A stretch of 64,000 nt of DNA, from the NCBI GenBank assembly GCA_026122225.1, contig JANEZZ010002661.1, positions 1,240,001 through 1,304,000 on the forward strand. The letters are read 5' to 3'. The notes beneath the pieces are model-generated. The model saw nothing but the letters and a program-made list of their open reading frames with translations, was not told where the DNA came from and made no database searches. The first letter of the stretch is position 1; every line of letters starts with the position of its first letter. Below are positions 1-11,770 of the stretch, in pieces. The DNA comes from Heloderma charlesbogerti. Taxonomy: Eukaryota; Chordata; Lepidosauria; Squamata; Helodermatidae. Both the position numbers and the translations under genes were made by a program.

Positions 1-1640
1 TCTGGAGTATGGATGTCAGAGAAATCTGCAATGGATTCAGATGAGTTCGGATTTCAACCTGCTATTCCACACCAGACTGGCTTTTTCTGAGTTGTGCAGA
101 TTCTTCAAGTTTGCAGGCCAGTTCTTTACTTTGGGGGGGATTCATGCAAATCCAGTGCATTAGAACTAAGGCGCCATTGCACAAGTGGAACGAAATTCTT
201 GCACATCCCTTTAAAAAATCTGATTCTGTGAATGAGCAGATGAAAGAATGAAAGATGCCTGACAATCAGCGAATCACAGAATGGATTTAACAAAATCCAT
301 ACATCCCTACTTCAGAGGATGTCCAAGTACCTCCGAAGTGACCTGCTTTGGTTTAGTATTCGGTCTTTGTCTGAAGTGGATACACAGCCCTAGAAAGAAG
401 CCCTTGCCTTTACAATCTCTTCCTTCTGTTTTTGCAGAGGAAGGGGATACTTGATCAGAATTTTCCTTTCCAATCACCCCTGATTTGGCAATAATAGTAA
501 AATCAAAACAAAATCCTGCCAATCCCACTCATGCTTTTGCTGGAGACTCGTTGGCCACATACTAGGAATTGCTGCTGTTCTGCCGAAGTTAGTGATGTGC
601 TGCGCAAACCTGACATGTACAAGTACTCTAGTTCTACATGGAGCCATGTTACACTGATACATTTAATTGGACTTACTAGGAGGACTCATTTTTAATTGGG
701 CCATCAATTTTTTTTCAAATCTTGCAAATTTCTCCAGGAAAGATATGAAGAACAAAGCAAAAACAAGAGTGAATAAAGCAATAGAGAAAACTCGTTACTG
801 AACAGCAGTTATGCTGTGTATGTCTTCTTCCCTCCCTCTCTATCAATACAGATTTTAAAGTATCCAGAACAGCAGTTGCAATTCTGAGATGTAATGGATT
901 TTTGCAGCTTACAATTGAAATGGCTGATTATTTCATAACTGCTGCAGTGGCTAGGTGGCTAATGTTCCTGTATCTGAAGTGCCTGACCTCTTCCTTCTGG
1001 TAAGCTGGGATTTAGCTGTGTCTATGGAAGTAAAAAAGTTGGCCAGAAGAGTTTGTATTAGTGTCTGTCAACTGTAAAATAAAGGAAGGCTCTGGTCAGT
1101 CCATGTGCAAACACTGGGAATTAAATCTGAAAGAAGATTTTTATTCATCGGGAATGGACTGAAATACATTTCTGGGAACAAGAATATGAACAGATCCCTC
1201 TTGTTTTATTCAGGGTTGCAGCTCCAAAATTTCAAAAATTAAGGGATGCTGCAAAGTTGTGAACCTTCCTCTTATGGAGCGGTGTGTAGCTACTATATAA
1301 TAAAATAAAGGGGCATCAATCCTGTTTTGTAGGCTGGAATAAACAGTACTAAGGGACAAACCTTCAAAATAAGGAGCTATTTAAACATCACAGTTATAGA
1401 ACTTGCTCTTCCATTCAGCTGTTAAAAAAGCTGTGAAGTTTAAAGATATAAGTAAATTCTAAACATGCACATTAATTCCAGGTTTGCAATACCCATCCCA
1501 CTGGGGAAGAGGAATGTGAGTCTGCCACATAGAACATAAGCAAGCCAAAGATGGAAGCAATAAGGAACTAGAACTGGGAAGTAGGTTGGTCAGCAAACTA
1601 GCTGTGACATCATCAGGCTGTGCCCAGGCTGTGAGCAACG
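1..1640. other. No recognisable gene
   Basis: AT-rich unique-looking DNA. Short frames on both strands have no domain or codon pattern I recognise. I see no repeat family here. Confidence 0.5.
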
Positions 1641-1653
1641 AAAGGCCCCTGAC

Positions 1654-2077
1654 TAGGGGTGTATGAGAAATTTGTTTCAGTCCATTCTTGATCAGGATTT
1701 ACCAAGTTCGCACTTCCCAGACTGAACATCGAATGCAATCTGTGGTCGAAGTCCATATATTTCCAAGCTTGCAATGTGATCAGAAGACCAAAAAAGTGTT
1801 CCACAGCATGTGTACATTTGAAAAATGCACAAAAAAATGTGTACTTTAAAAAATGTTCACAAGCATGCTTTAATCAATGGGAGAAGAATGTGTCCATTTC
1901 AAAAATGCACACAATTGATGCCTACGTTTGGAAAAATACACAAAATATGCACGAATTTTCATGCAAAAAGAACAAAACAAAGCTCACAATCTGATGCAGA
2001 CTTGAGATGGAATGAACTTCAAGGTGGAATTTGGAGAACTCTGACAAGCTCGACTTTTGCTTGTACACATATCCCTA
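1654..2077. mobile_element. Non-autonomous hAT-type element, TAGGG ends
   Basis: The left end reads TAGGGGTGTATG and the right end TGTACACATATCCCTA, an imperfect inverted pair. The flanks carry CCCTGAC immediately outside both ends (1647-1653 and 2078-2084), a 7-bp match that becomes 8 bp with one mismatch. This suits hAT insertion, which makes 8-bp duplications. The interior is AT-rich with several copies of a motif like AAAATGCAC between 1800 and 1950, and it encodes no transposase. The terminal TAGGG(G/A)TGTA resembles the palindromic elements at 24330 and 54589, so these may share a mobilising transposase. Confidence 0.6.
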
Positions 2078-2287
2078 CCCTGACATTTGGGGTGGCATTT
2101 GGGGTGGCTTTCTGGAGATAGGGGGAAAAGGGAAGGCAGCCAGGAATAAACATCCTTTGTTGGCCATTTGGCTCCTACTGCTCTGGAAGCAACTCCAGCT
2201 AAAGTGCCATGTCATGTAGTAGGAGATTTAGGCCATCTTGAGTAAGAAGGTGGAGTTTAGCCAAACACTTCCCTTTTTCTATTTCCT

Positions 2288-2570
2288 GGCTAAGTATTTA
2301 GTCAAGTTGAACCTTAAGGATTTGTTGATCTTAAATAACAGCCCCATCTTATTCCATAAGGCAAGGGTGGGTAGAAGACAGATCTCCAGATATTTTGGGC
2401 TTCAACTCTCATAAGCCCCTGTAGAATGGCCAATGGTCAGGAATACTGAGAGTTGAAGTCCAAAACATCTGGAGATCTACCTTCTGCCCACCCAGGCCAT
2501 AAGGGATAAGGTGGGGCTCTTATTTAAGGTCAACAAATCCTTAAGGTTCAACTTCACTAAAGACTTAAAG
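2288..2570. repeat. Palindromic element split at its centre by a MITE
   Basis: The arm at about 2288-2361 is repeated in reverse complement at about 2497-2570 at roughly 90% identity by eye; both arms contain AACCTTAAGGATTTGTTGA. The element at 2362-2496 sits at the centre of symmetry, so an older fold-back element was hit close to its loop. I recognise no coding content. Confidence 0.65.
2362..2496. mobile_element. hAT-type palindromic MITE
   Basis: About 135 bp, nearly self-complementary, with ends like CAAGGGTGGG and GCCCACCCAG. It is flanked by an exact 8-bp direct repeat, CCATAAGG (2354-2361 and 2497-2504), the hallmark of hAT insertion. The core resembles the other copies in this window, with a TTTTGG(A/G)CT motif and its complement around the centre. 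Confidence 0.8.
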
Positions 2571-4880
2571 AGACTAAAGACTCTTGTGGAACCTTTAGGC
2601 GCTTGGGCCTAGATTTGCACCAAACCCAGGAGCAATATATATCTACTCTTGCACTAGGGTGGGAGACATGAACTACCCTTTATCCTACTTGACACAGAAA
2701 CAGAGAAGGTGGTTCAGTTAATTCCATGGATGTTTGATGAAGGCAATCAAAGCTCAGCTGTGAGATTTTCTTGAGAAACTGATGAAATGGGAATTGGCTT
2801 TGGAACAAGACTACAGGAAGCATTTTTTTCCCCTTGGCACTCTCAAGTGTATTTGGAAAACACGGTCAGTGCTTAACACTGTATCCACATTACCTTCTGA
2901 ATTCAGTATATAATATATAGATAAGCCTACTTTCAAAAATCCAGGAAAAAAGCCCTGGACAAATAATTTATAGAGTCCATAAGCAAGTCTGCCAAGGTGC
3001 CACTATTTGGAAGGGCACATTAATTAACTGCTACACATAGTTTTAGGTCTTAAAAATGCTCATAGACCATGAGAATACAAAGCTGAAGCCGGATGGCTAA
3101 TGGTGTGCACACTACACAGCTTTTATTTGCCGGTTGGATAACTTCTTTGAATAAAAGTGAAATGTATTTCCATTAGTAAACTGAGTATTTCAAATCCCAC
3201 ATTCAACTGGCAAATGTTGTTACTAATGCCCAGGTAGTAAACAGGTTTTGCAGAAAATTCAGATTTTCTTTTATATAAAGATATCCAGCTGGATGGGTAG
3301 GCATCTATATGATATGCATCTTGCACTCAGACATATAGAAGATCTGGATTCTTTCAGTGTCTATCAGTTATTCCAGAATTTTAAAGTCTCACTTCCTTGA
3401 TTGCTTTTCTCAAACATCATTGATTTCCATCTGCCTTTCTGGCAAAATACAACAGAGTGCCAGTTATTGCCAGCAACTATTGTACTCCCAAGATTGTGCA
3501 CAGTCAAGGATATTAAGCAGACAAAAGGTGGAAATGCAGCTCTCAGTTCTATTCCACAATATGATTAAGTAAGTAAGAGCCTACGAAACCTGTGTTTTTT
3601 CAGTAAAATCGTTTCCGTTAGTCTTAAAGATGCAACTGGACTCTTTCAATAAGCTTTTAAATAAAGAGTAGCACAGCTCCTCTTGTGTAATTGTCAGATA
3701 ATGTGTCAGAAAAAAGTGACAATAATATGTCAGATTGTTCCTTCCAGATGCTGTTCAGGGCATATTAACACCTAAACACTGAGTTTTATTTATGGTGTGT
3801 AATATTATCCACTCTAACTCCAGCGCTTACAACAATGAAAATTCTGGAGGATAGTTTACAGTTGAACACAAGTAAGGAGCCACAACAGAGACAAAACAAT
3901 TGTTTCCTAAGAATATTTACAAATAATAAACTGGGGAAATAATATTGGAAAGGTTATGATAATAGGGATGTGATGTAGCTCTGATTTACTTGTATTTCCT
4001 CAGGGGGTTCTGGCTGAAAGTGGCACTATGTGTTATCTTGGCAAGTGCGTAATTGCCAACATAACGTAAATAGAGAGGTGGAGGAATCTGCAGGGGAGAA
4101 TCAGAGGACAGGAGTGGGGTGCACACTGCTCCCCACAACCACTAATTCTCCCATGCAAATGTGCCCCCCTTCCCATGCCAAAGCTGTTCCCCCCCAGCTG
4201 GGCTTACCTCTAGCCTCAACCAGTTTAAAAATAGGCCTGCTGGGGAGGGGAAAGAATTGGACGGGGCGGGGTGGAGTTGGGAACCCTGTGTTTATCTCGT
4301 AACATGTAGTCCTGACATTTGTAGCTGAAGAAATAAGTTTTGTTGTTACAGGCTTAGTTCTGCTGCAAATCGTTGGTCAACATTGTCTTTCCATTTGTTC
4401 CTCTTAAGGTACTCAGAGACGTTGACCGTGTCTGATACAGTCTTTACTTGATTTATTCTCCAAACAATCCTATGAAGCCACTATTATCCCCACTGTAGAG
4501 ATGGAGAAATAAAGCTGATGGTCACGTGCATGCCTTGATGACCATCACAGATGTCATCTCATATAGAACTTTTTATGTCACCAAAGTCCCGCTCAAATGC
4601 AATGTTATTTCGATGGAATTGGTTCATTCTAAGCTATATGAACTGAAACCATCAAATGCATTGAGTAACCAAGTAATGACACTTCAAGAGATATACGCAC
4701 AGATACGAACAAGCCAAGAGATATCAATTTGTGCAAAGCAATCCAGGGAGCCCATCACTATGTAGCTATTTGAACTCAGCTCTCCATGTGCTGAATATTG
4801 TACTGACTTGCTTCAAGGTGTGAGCAATCCAGATTTAAGGACCTTTAACTATTTCCTACTGATCATATGATCTTCTGTGA
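2571..4880. other. No recognisable gene
   Basis: Unique-looking AT-rich DNA. No domain, RNA gene or repeat family identified. Confidence 0.5.
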
Positions 4881-4882
4881 AA

Positions 4883-5163
4883 ACGATTGTGATCTGAACA
4901 GTTGCAATAGTTGCGATCTGAAGAGTTGAGTTCTGAAATAGTTGCGATCTGAATGGTTGTGATCTGAATAGTTGTGATCTGAACAGCTGCAGTCTGAATA
5001 GCTGTGATCTGAATAGTTCAGATAGTTCCAATCTGAAGAGTTGTGATCTAAGTAGTTCAGAATAGTTCTGAATACTTGAATAGTTCTGAATGGTTCAGAT
5101 AGTTGCGATCTGAACAGTTACGATCTGAGATAGTTGCGATCTGAACAGTTTTACTCTGAACGG
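4883..5163. repeat. 15-bp minisatellite
   Basis: Degenerate tandem repeat of a unit close to AGTTGCGATCTGAAT, about 18 units, most regular between 4905 and 5020. Because 15 is a multiple of three, the minus strand reads as a pentapeptide repeat (about FRSQL) at 4849-5031. That frame is a by-product of the period and not evidence for a gene. Units near 5030-5100 are shortened or shifted, so the array is old. Confidence 0.85.
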
Positions 5164-8100
5164 AGTTAGCCGAAGCAACATGCAGGCCCTGAGCTCTGAA
5201 GATGCCTCAAATTTTCATTGCAGACAGCCTGGGCTATGTGGATGGATGCTTCACAAAATGGGGGTTCAGATGTGTTGAAAGAAGACATGAGGGGGACTGT
5301 GGGCTGCTTGGGCTACCCTGCCACCACCACTGTATGTTGCAGCCACACACCCCACCCATATGTACCGAGTGCATCGGAAAGGGCCCTACATATGTACCAC
5401 TGTATGGGTGAAGAGCGCCTCCACCTGAGAATGGACCCTGATTGGCATCTTGATTGGGCCAGGGTCCCCCCTCGCATGGAGGAGCTTTTTGTGTGGACTG
5501 CCCTTTCTGTCACATGCACCACCCTTTCCAACATGTTCCGAATATATGGACAGTGAGGGCCGTGGCCATCAGGCATGTCGGCGAAAGGCACTACTAGCTC
5601 ATGCAGCCCTACACACCCTCAATTTATTCTTTCCACATCTGGGGGAGGAGAGTCATCTGAGCCTTCTTAAAGACACATGCACAAAGACATGAGGGATGCC
5701 CTCACCTGCCAGAGAAACCTGACAGAGAACACTATATGAATCAGGAACCCTTGAAAACAGGCAGGCACGATGTGTCCATGTTGATGTTTGTGGAGGCACA
5801 AAGAACTTCACCTGACTGTAAAATCAGGAAGTAGGATTTCTCCACACAACACAGAGTTTTCTTTGAAGAATGAGATAAAAGAAAGGCTTGAGAAAGCCTT
5901 TGAAAGCCATGAGAAAGGCTTCTAGAGATAAAAACTCCAGCTAGAGATGGGCAAAACTGACCAGCTCCTTTCGAGAATCGTTCAGAATGTGATGGAACCA
6001 GATGATCCACCATCATTTTTTAGATTCCACTAGTCCTCTAGATGCTGATGCTTATTAGTGATATCATCAGTACAGTATGAGAAGTCTCTGTGTAATTTGT
6101 AGCCTCCATGGGGAAGATAAGTCCCTATTGCCCTCTGTCCACCCAGGTAAAATCACAGGGAAGATATGGGATGGCTGACAGGGCTTGAACTGAACTGTGC
6201 AGGCAGCAGCCTCTGTACAGGACAGGCACTAGGGGGCTTTATATAGAGCGAGTGAGGCCTGTGGGAGCCAGGCCTCAAATGTGTACTGCTGAACACCAGT
6301 TTGGGCTGGAAATCTGCAGTTAGACATTTCTGGAGCCACATGACTACTGTCAAAACCAGCAGCACTGGGCCTCTACCTTTCGCCCTAGTAACATCTAGAA
6401 CTATGAAATGTGTAAAATGAAGTCAGTAAACTGTGAGTTTCCCCACGGGCCGTAGTACCCATGGCGTACTACATTTTAAATTCCACTGTGGGGATCTTGG
6501 GGGCAGTTTAGAGTAGGGAAACAGTAGGTGAGGCAGGGAAAACCACAGCACCGTGATATCAAGTCCTGAATTTTGTAGTATTAGACCTTAGTAGAGGAGA
6601 GAGGGAAAAGAGACAGGGGGCCACCTGCTACTTTTATCCACCCTAAAGCTCTTTATGGTCTGAGGAGTGTACACCTTGGCTGTGGTCTTCTATTTTTTCT
6701 TTTTCTTTGTAATTATGATCAGTTGGTAAAAGTGCTGCTGGAAGAGCAGGGGGAAGTCCTTTTGTTTGCAACACATAATTTCCCTAGAGCTGCCAGATCA
6801 CCGCCCGCCGGCCCCCACTCCCCTTTTAACCTCCAAGGCACATTGCAGTCTATCTATTCAGTCAGGCTTTTCCTAAGGGGGCAGATTAAAGTGGGAACGG
6901 TGCTTGCTTATTTTGCAAAGAAAGAAGTCCTGTTGGATTACCGCTTGCATGCTGGTTTTGATGGCTTATGGCCTATGCATTTACATTTTAAATGCACCTA
7001 GACAAATGCTGTGGTCACATCATATATGCGGAAAAGGAAATAAAACCTCCCTCCCGACTTGAAACTGTTGTTACGAAAGCATTTTGGAAGGCGCAGTCCA
7101 AATGTTAAAAAAATGATTAGCAGCGGTGGAATGAGAATATACACCTAACCAGCTTGTATAAGATGTGAAGCATAGCCCCATTGTGTGGGATGGAAGGTTT
7201 GCCCTGGACAATATTGCTGTCAGGGCAGGACTTTGGGGCAGAAATCGAGGGCCCCACCTGGCAGAATGAGCAGAAGAACCTCCAAATGCAGCAAGGCTGG
7301 CTTGCTACATTTCAAAGTAGTACACATTACTATCAAAAGAGGGGCCTCCTGCAAGGGTGTAGTCCTATGGGTTATGCCCTCAATGCTCATAGGCTCCCCA
7401 GTTTGGAGGCTTATGATCATCCTATGGGCAGGAGCCGCAGCAGAGGTAGTCTTTGCCTCCCCTTCATCCCGCCCTGTATTTTTGCTAGATGGGCCTTTTC
7501 ACGCGTCTAGCGAAAGTGTTTCGGAGGGGGAGGGGAGGAGCCTGGGGGAGGCTCAGGATAAATTGTATCCTGGCCTTTCCAGTCTCCTCCACTCCCCGTC
7601 CACTGAAATGCCCCCTTTCTGAGATTGTGTTCCCAACCTTGGAGAGCAGCCAGCTCAGTTCTTTCCACGCCAGCTGCGAGGGGAAGGGAGGAGAGGTCAG
7701 AGCCCCAGTTCCCAGCTCCGAGGCCGGAGCACTGTCGCTGACCTTGATGCTGGATCCATATGGATCCTCAGAGGCTATCTAGGGGCCATAGGATTGCTCC
7801 CTCTGACAATTAGGTGTAGAGTCTAGAATTACATAACTGCACCACTGGCTGAGGAACTCTGAGATCACTGCAGTGGTTAGCCAAATTATTTCACCTAAGG
7901 AAGCCAAGCCTGGGCAGCTGTAATGACTCAGAGGCTAGAGACAGACAACAACTTTTTTTTTTTTTAGAGTCCTGAAGGTATCGTTGCCCAGGAGGGATAT
8001 CTGTACTACAGACTTAAGCTGCTTATTCCTTCTTGCAGGGAATCCCAGAAACCGTAGTTCTGTGAAGTGAGGTAGTCTAGGGGTCACTAGTAAAGAATGC

Positions 8101-10400
8101 TCAGCACCCAGAACAAACTGAGATTCCCTGGATTCTATGGGCAACCGTTATAGTTATACTGGTTATACCAATATACGCTTGCTGTGTAGCCCGTGGTGCC
8201 TATACTCAATCCATTATCAGCTTTGTTCACAGATTTTGCAAGTTTGTATAGCACTATTTAACCCACGGTGGCAATGGGTGTCAACAGTGGCTATTCCACA
8301 CCATCCTGAATGCTTGTAGAAACTGTCGTCTCTTCCTAGTCAGTAGTTTGATGCTTGCTTGCACACAGGTTGAAGAACACTGTTACCTATTGAATTTATT
8401 TGGTGTTTCAAAATCTATCTTCAAATCCATTCAAAACTATTATTTATTGAATATATTAGGTGGGTTTGTTGTTGTTTTTTAAACTCTTTTGCCCAACCCT
8501 CTTTCTTGGACCAGTTTTAACACCTGGCTAATATGGTCATAGCTAATGGAGTTTGCTTCATCAGTTTCTGCTTCCTTCATTCCCAGAGATGCCCCCTGAG
8601 AGAATTCCCCTCTGACAAGCAACATCCAACAGTCAGATTAGCCATGCTCATCCTCTCTCGAAATGGGTTGGCTCCAGAGAATGAGAGAGAGAAGGGCCAG
8701 AGGGAGAATAGGCAAAGGGCGGGGTTTGGTCAACCCCAATTGTTCCTGCTCCTTGGAATGGTTTAAAGGGATTACAGGCCATAGGCCTCTGGGGGAAATG
8801 TTGGGGCGGGTGCAAGTGCCTCAGAAATAGATGAGGTTCCTTTTTGTTTTATTATTTTCCATCATGCTTGTCCAGAAGGACTGGGGAGAGCAAGATAGAT
8901 AGGAAGGATAAGAGGGCAACCAATTAATTCAAATTTAAACCTGACTGCATTTGCTCTATAATTAAACCAGCAGGCATGTTTCAACAACTGATTATCTGGC
9001 CTGGACAGTTGTTTATATTCTTCTTAGTTTCTTGTTCACACTATCTAAACTGATGTTAGTTTCAACTGTAATTTTTAACATATTGTTTCAGCTGTGGGGA
9101 ACTTGGCTACTCTTTCTTTGCTGTTTTCATATCAAAGAGTCTCCACAATTCATCGGGGTGTGTGGGAATGAGCTGATATTTGGAAATGCGGCTAAGACAC
9201 GCTACGGGAAAGCGAATGACACACTGAGAACTCAGGACACTGGAATGTCCCTTCCGATTCAGAATCTTAATGTACATTAAGCAGTCCTCCTGTTCTTCAC
9301 AAGAAATATTTTATGCCCCAAATACATGTCACATGCATGTAACAGCAGCCTGATGGCTTGTTTTGAATCAGAAAAAGTATTTAAAAGCTTGTTGGAGTGT
9401 ATGGGGAGGCTCTGGAGTGGGGAATCATAGGTAGGGAAAGGGGGAAGTGCTCCTTCCTCGCATTGTTTTTCTGTTCCCAGTTGCACCCACTGGAAGGGGC
9501 CATTGGATTTCTGTTACATGTGTTTGCACGTAACATGAAGTTTAGGCCTGAGACTGCTGAATGGGACTTTACAGAGGACTGTTTTGCTCAAGCTCACCCA
9601 CTCATTTTTGGGAGACTAGTACAAACTTGCAACATGGGGCTTCCCCTATACACGTATACCATAATCCCACCCCATATATACAATCTCATCATTCGTATTT
9701 ATAGCCAGACATAGCAGTATGGGGTGTATGTGTGCGGGTGTTCACTAGACATTTAATCACATATATTTTGGGCCTGTAAATCTTACTGCACTGGCTGCAA
9801 CTATCCCTGGAATCAATGTCCCTGATTACTATGGTGCTTTGTCCCTTCTACCAGCCGTCCCTCTGTCCTGCTTATGCACAAGGAACTCTGGGACTGGTAG
9901 TTCTTGAGAGCGAGTATGTTACATAGGGAAGCATAAATTACTGTCTCAAACTACAAGCCTTAGTTTAACTGGAAAAGCTGCATGCTCTCTATGCTCAGAA
10001 GGCCTTGGGCCCCAGTTCACTATTCAGTACATTATTTGTTCTGCTGTAACACTAATTCTGATTAGCTTTAGCAAATCTCACAAGATATGGACAATAGGTA
10101 TATACACACACTAAGGAAAAAGTTCCCATAAATATTCTCAAGCATGATCTACAATTTAGCCTCATTTTTCCCCTTCATGGTAATGGGGTTGTAACCTGGG
10201 CTGGCCCCCTCCAGATTGTCCAGGCCCTCTTAAATTGTACCATTCCCCCTGCCCATTCTTGGGCCCTGAGCTCACCCACTTTGACACTGGGATGATCATC
10301 CCAGTGCCAATGGATACCATCCTGAATTCCAAAATGGCCACCTTTTAATTAAGAAGACTATATGACTACCTTTGGCCTAGCCTAGTATTGCCTCCTCTTG
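5164..10400. other. No recognisable gene
   Basis: Several frames of 80-145 codons occur (for example 7185-7622 plus), but they overlap each other on both strands and show no family resemblance or splice pattern I can defend. The stretch at 6780-7015 looks non-repetitive and could be conserved non-coding DNA. A short MITE-like inverted pair may lie around 7970-8135. Confidence 0.45.
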
Positions 10401-10419
10401 ACTGGTGAAGCTCTTCAAG

Positions 10420-10525
10420 GCCAAAGGCAGCATCCTCCAACCTGGTTCCCTCCATTGCATGCTGGTTGGGAATTATGGGAATTGTAGAGTAATGTGTCTG
10501 GAGGGAACAAGGTTGGAGAAAGCCA
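10420..10525. mobile_element. Degenerate hAT-type MITE
   Basis: It carries CCAACCTGGTTCCCTCCA on the left and the complementary GGAGGGAACAAGGTTGG on the right, around a core with AATTATGGGAATTGTAG. It belongs to the same palindromic family as 17664-17798. I could not place the ends or a target duplication. Confidence 0.6.
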
Positions 10526-10567
10526 CCTTACACCAAAGTCCTTCCCAGGCCTGCTATGTCCTTTACA

Positions 10568-10625
10568 TGGAGATTACGGGTATTCAAAGCATGTTCTCTG
10601 CCCCTGAGCTACGGGCCCTTGCCAA
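10568..10625 (-). repeat. tRNA-derived SINE head fragment
   Basis: Read on the minus strand this gives GGGCCCGTAGCTCAGGG, GCAGAGAACATGCTTTG and a decayed B box, matching the tRNA-Ala-like head of the SINE at 25612-25808. The body is missing or unrecognisable, so this is a truncated copy and not a functional tRNA. Confidence 0.5.
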
Positions 10626-10779
10626 AAAAGGTTCATTTCTTTTAGCACACGAATTATTATAAGCAGTTGCTGAAATTGAACTTTTTCATAATGGCTCATT
10701 ATGGAGAAGACATTCACATGATTAATCAGGAATGTGTAGTTTAACATTTTCAATTCCATTGGAGCAAGGCTGAAATGAA

Positions 10780-11530
10780 CCAGTCGCAGGCATAATTTCC
10801 TCTAACAAATCTTCCGTTCAGGTAACAGATCAAGAAGATTCATGCACATTTTCAACGTGGTTAAAGAAAGACATGAACGTAACCTTAAAAGTGTTGAACT
10901 TTGCAGTTGGTACATTTAATAAAGTTGGAGCTTGTGTGCTGCTGTTTTAAACTGAGGTTCAGCAGTTTAAACTGAGGTTCAGAGGTTGTAGTCACAGCAC
11001 CTCTCCGGCTTCAGTGGTCTGGAATCCCAGAGGCAAGAAGGAGAGAGGCAGCGGTGAAGCCAGCAGCTTTTGGTAGTGGACTCTCACACCAAGCATCCGC
11101 CGGCAACCTTCCTTCCTGTTTCTCCAGCTGTCTTGTATAGTCCATTAGCAGGGCCTTGCAGCAGTCTGTCCTGTAGGCTTAGTCCATCCCACCTGTGCTG
11201 ATTGCCCACACTTGTGGGAAATGCAGCATCACCACCCAGTCTTAGCAGTCCCATGGTTGCTCATATCAAGCAGCCCTATAGCTTGGCAGCTTCTAGGAGC
11301 TGCTGTGTCCAAGCTTTTTCCTCAGGAGTAAAGGCATGAAGGGAAGCTGTGACAGGTCACACCTGACTCCTTGAAGTACAATTCATCTTCTGGTAGTTTC
11401 CCAATACAATTAGGTAGTATCTTAAGCTTCCTGTTCTACAGAGGCCAATGAAATGGGCATCTCCATACTGTAAGACTTATTCTGGAGTGAAGATGGTACA
11501 TAGCAAAGACAGAAAGCAATTACAAATTCC
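10780..11530. other. No recognisable gene
   Basis: Unique-looking DNA, with a short local duplication of GTTTAAACTGAGGTTCAG near 10946-10983. No gene identified. Confidence 0.5.
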
Positions 11531-11540
11531 ACCAAGGACA

Positions 11541-11770
11541 GCCAATGGTGTAGCGGTTAGAGTGCTAGACTGGGACTCAGGAGATCTGGATTCAAGTCCC
11601 CACTGGGCCACAAAGCTCACTGGTTGACTTTGGGCCAGGCACTGACTCTCAGCCTAACCTACCTCACAGGGTTGTTGTGAGGATAAAATGGAGAGGAGGA
11701 GGGTCATGTATGTTGCCTTGGGTTCCTTGCAAGAGGGAAAAAGGCAGGATATAAATATAATAATACAGCC
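11541..11770 (+). repeat. tRNA-derived squamate SINE
   Basis: The head resembles a tRNA (AATGGTGTAGCGGTTAGAG, then a B-box-like GGATTCAAGTCCC near 11590). The body contains the CCTAACCTACCTCACAGGG block and a GTTGTGAGGATAAAATGG block, and the 3' end is an ATATAAATATAATAATA tail. The same structure recurs at 39338-39548 (minus) and 59123-59855 (plus), which defines it as a dispersed family. Such SINEs are transcribed by Pol III and moved by a partner LINE. I do not assign a subfamily name. Confidence 0.8.

Noticed and set aside
4849..5031. Minus-strand pentapeptide repeat protein
   Set aside because: Explained by the 15-bp tandem repeat; no start context, no family and no flanking coding signal.
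7185..7622. 145-codon plus-strand frame as a host gene
   Set aside because: Two other plus frames and a minus frame overlap; no recognisable family or conserved motif.
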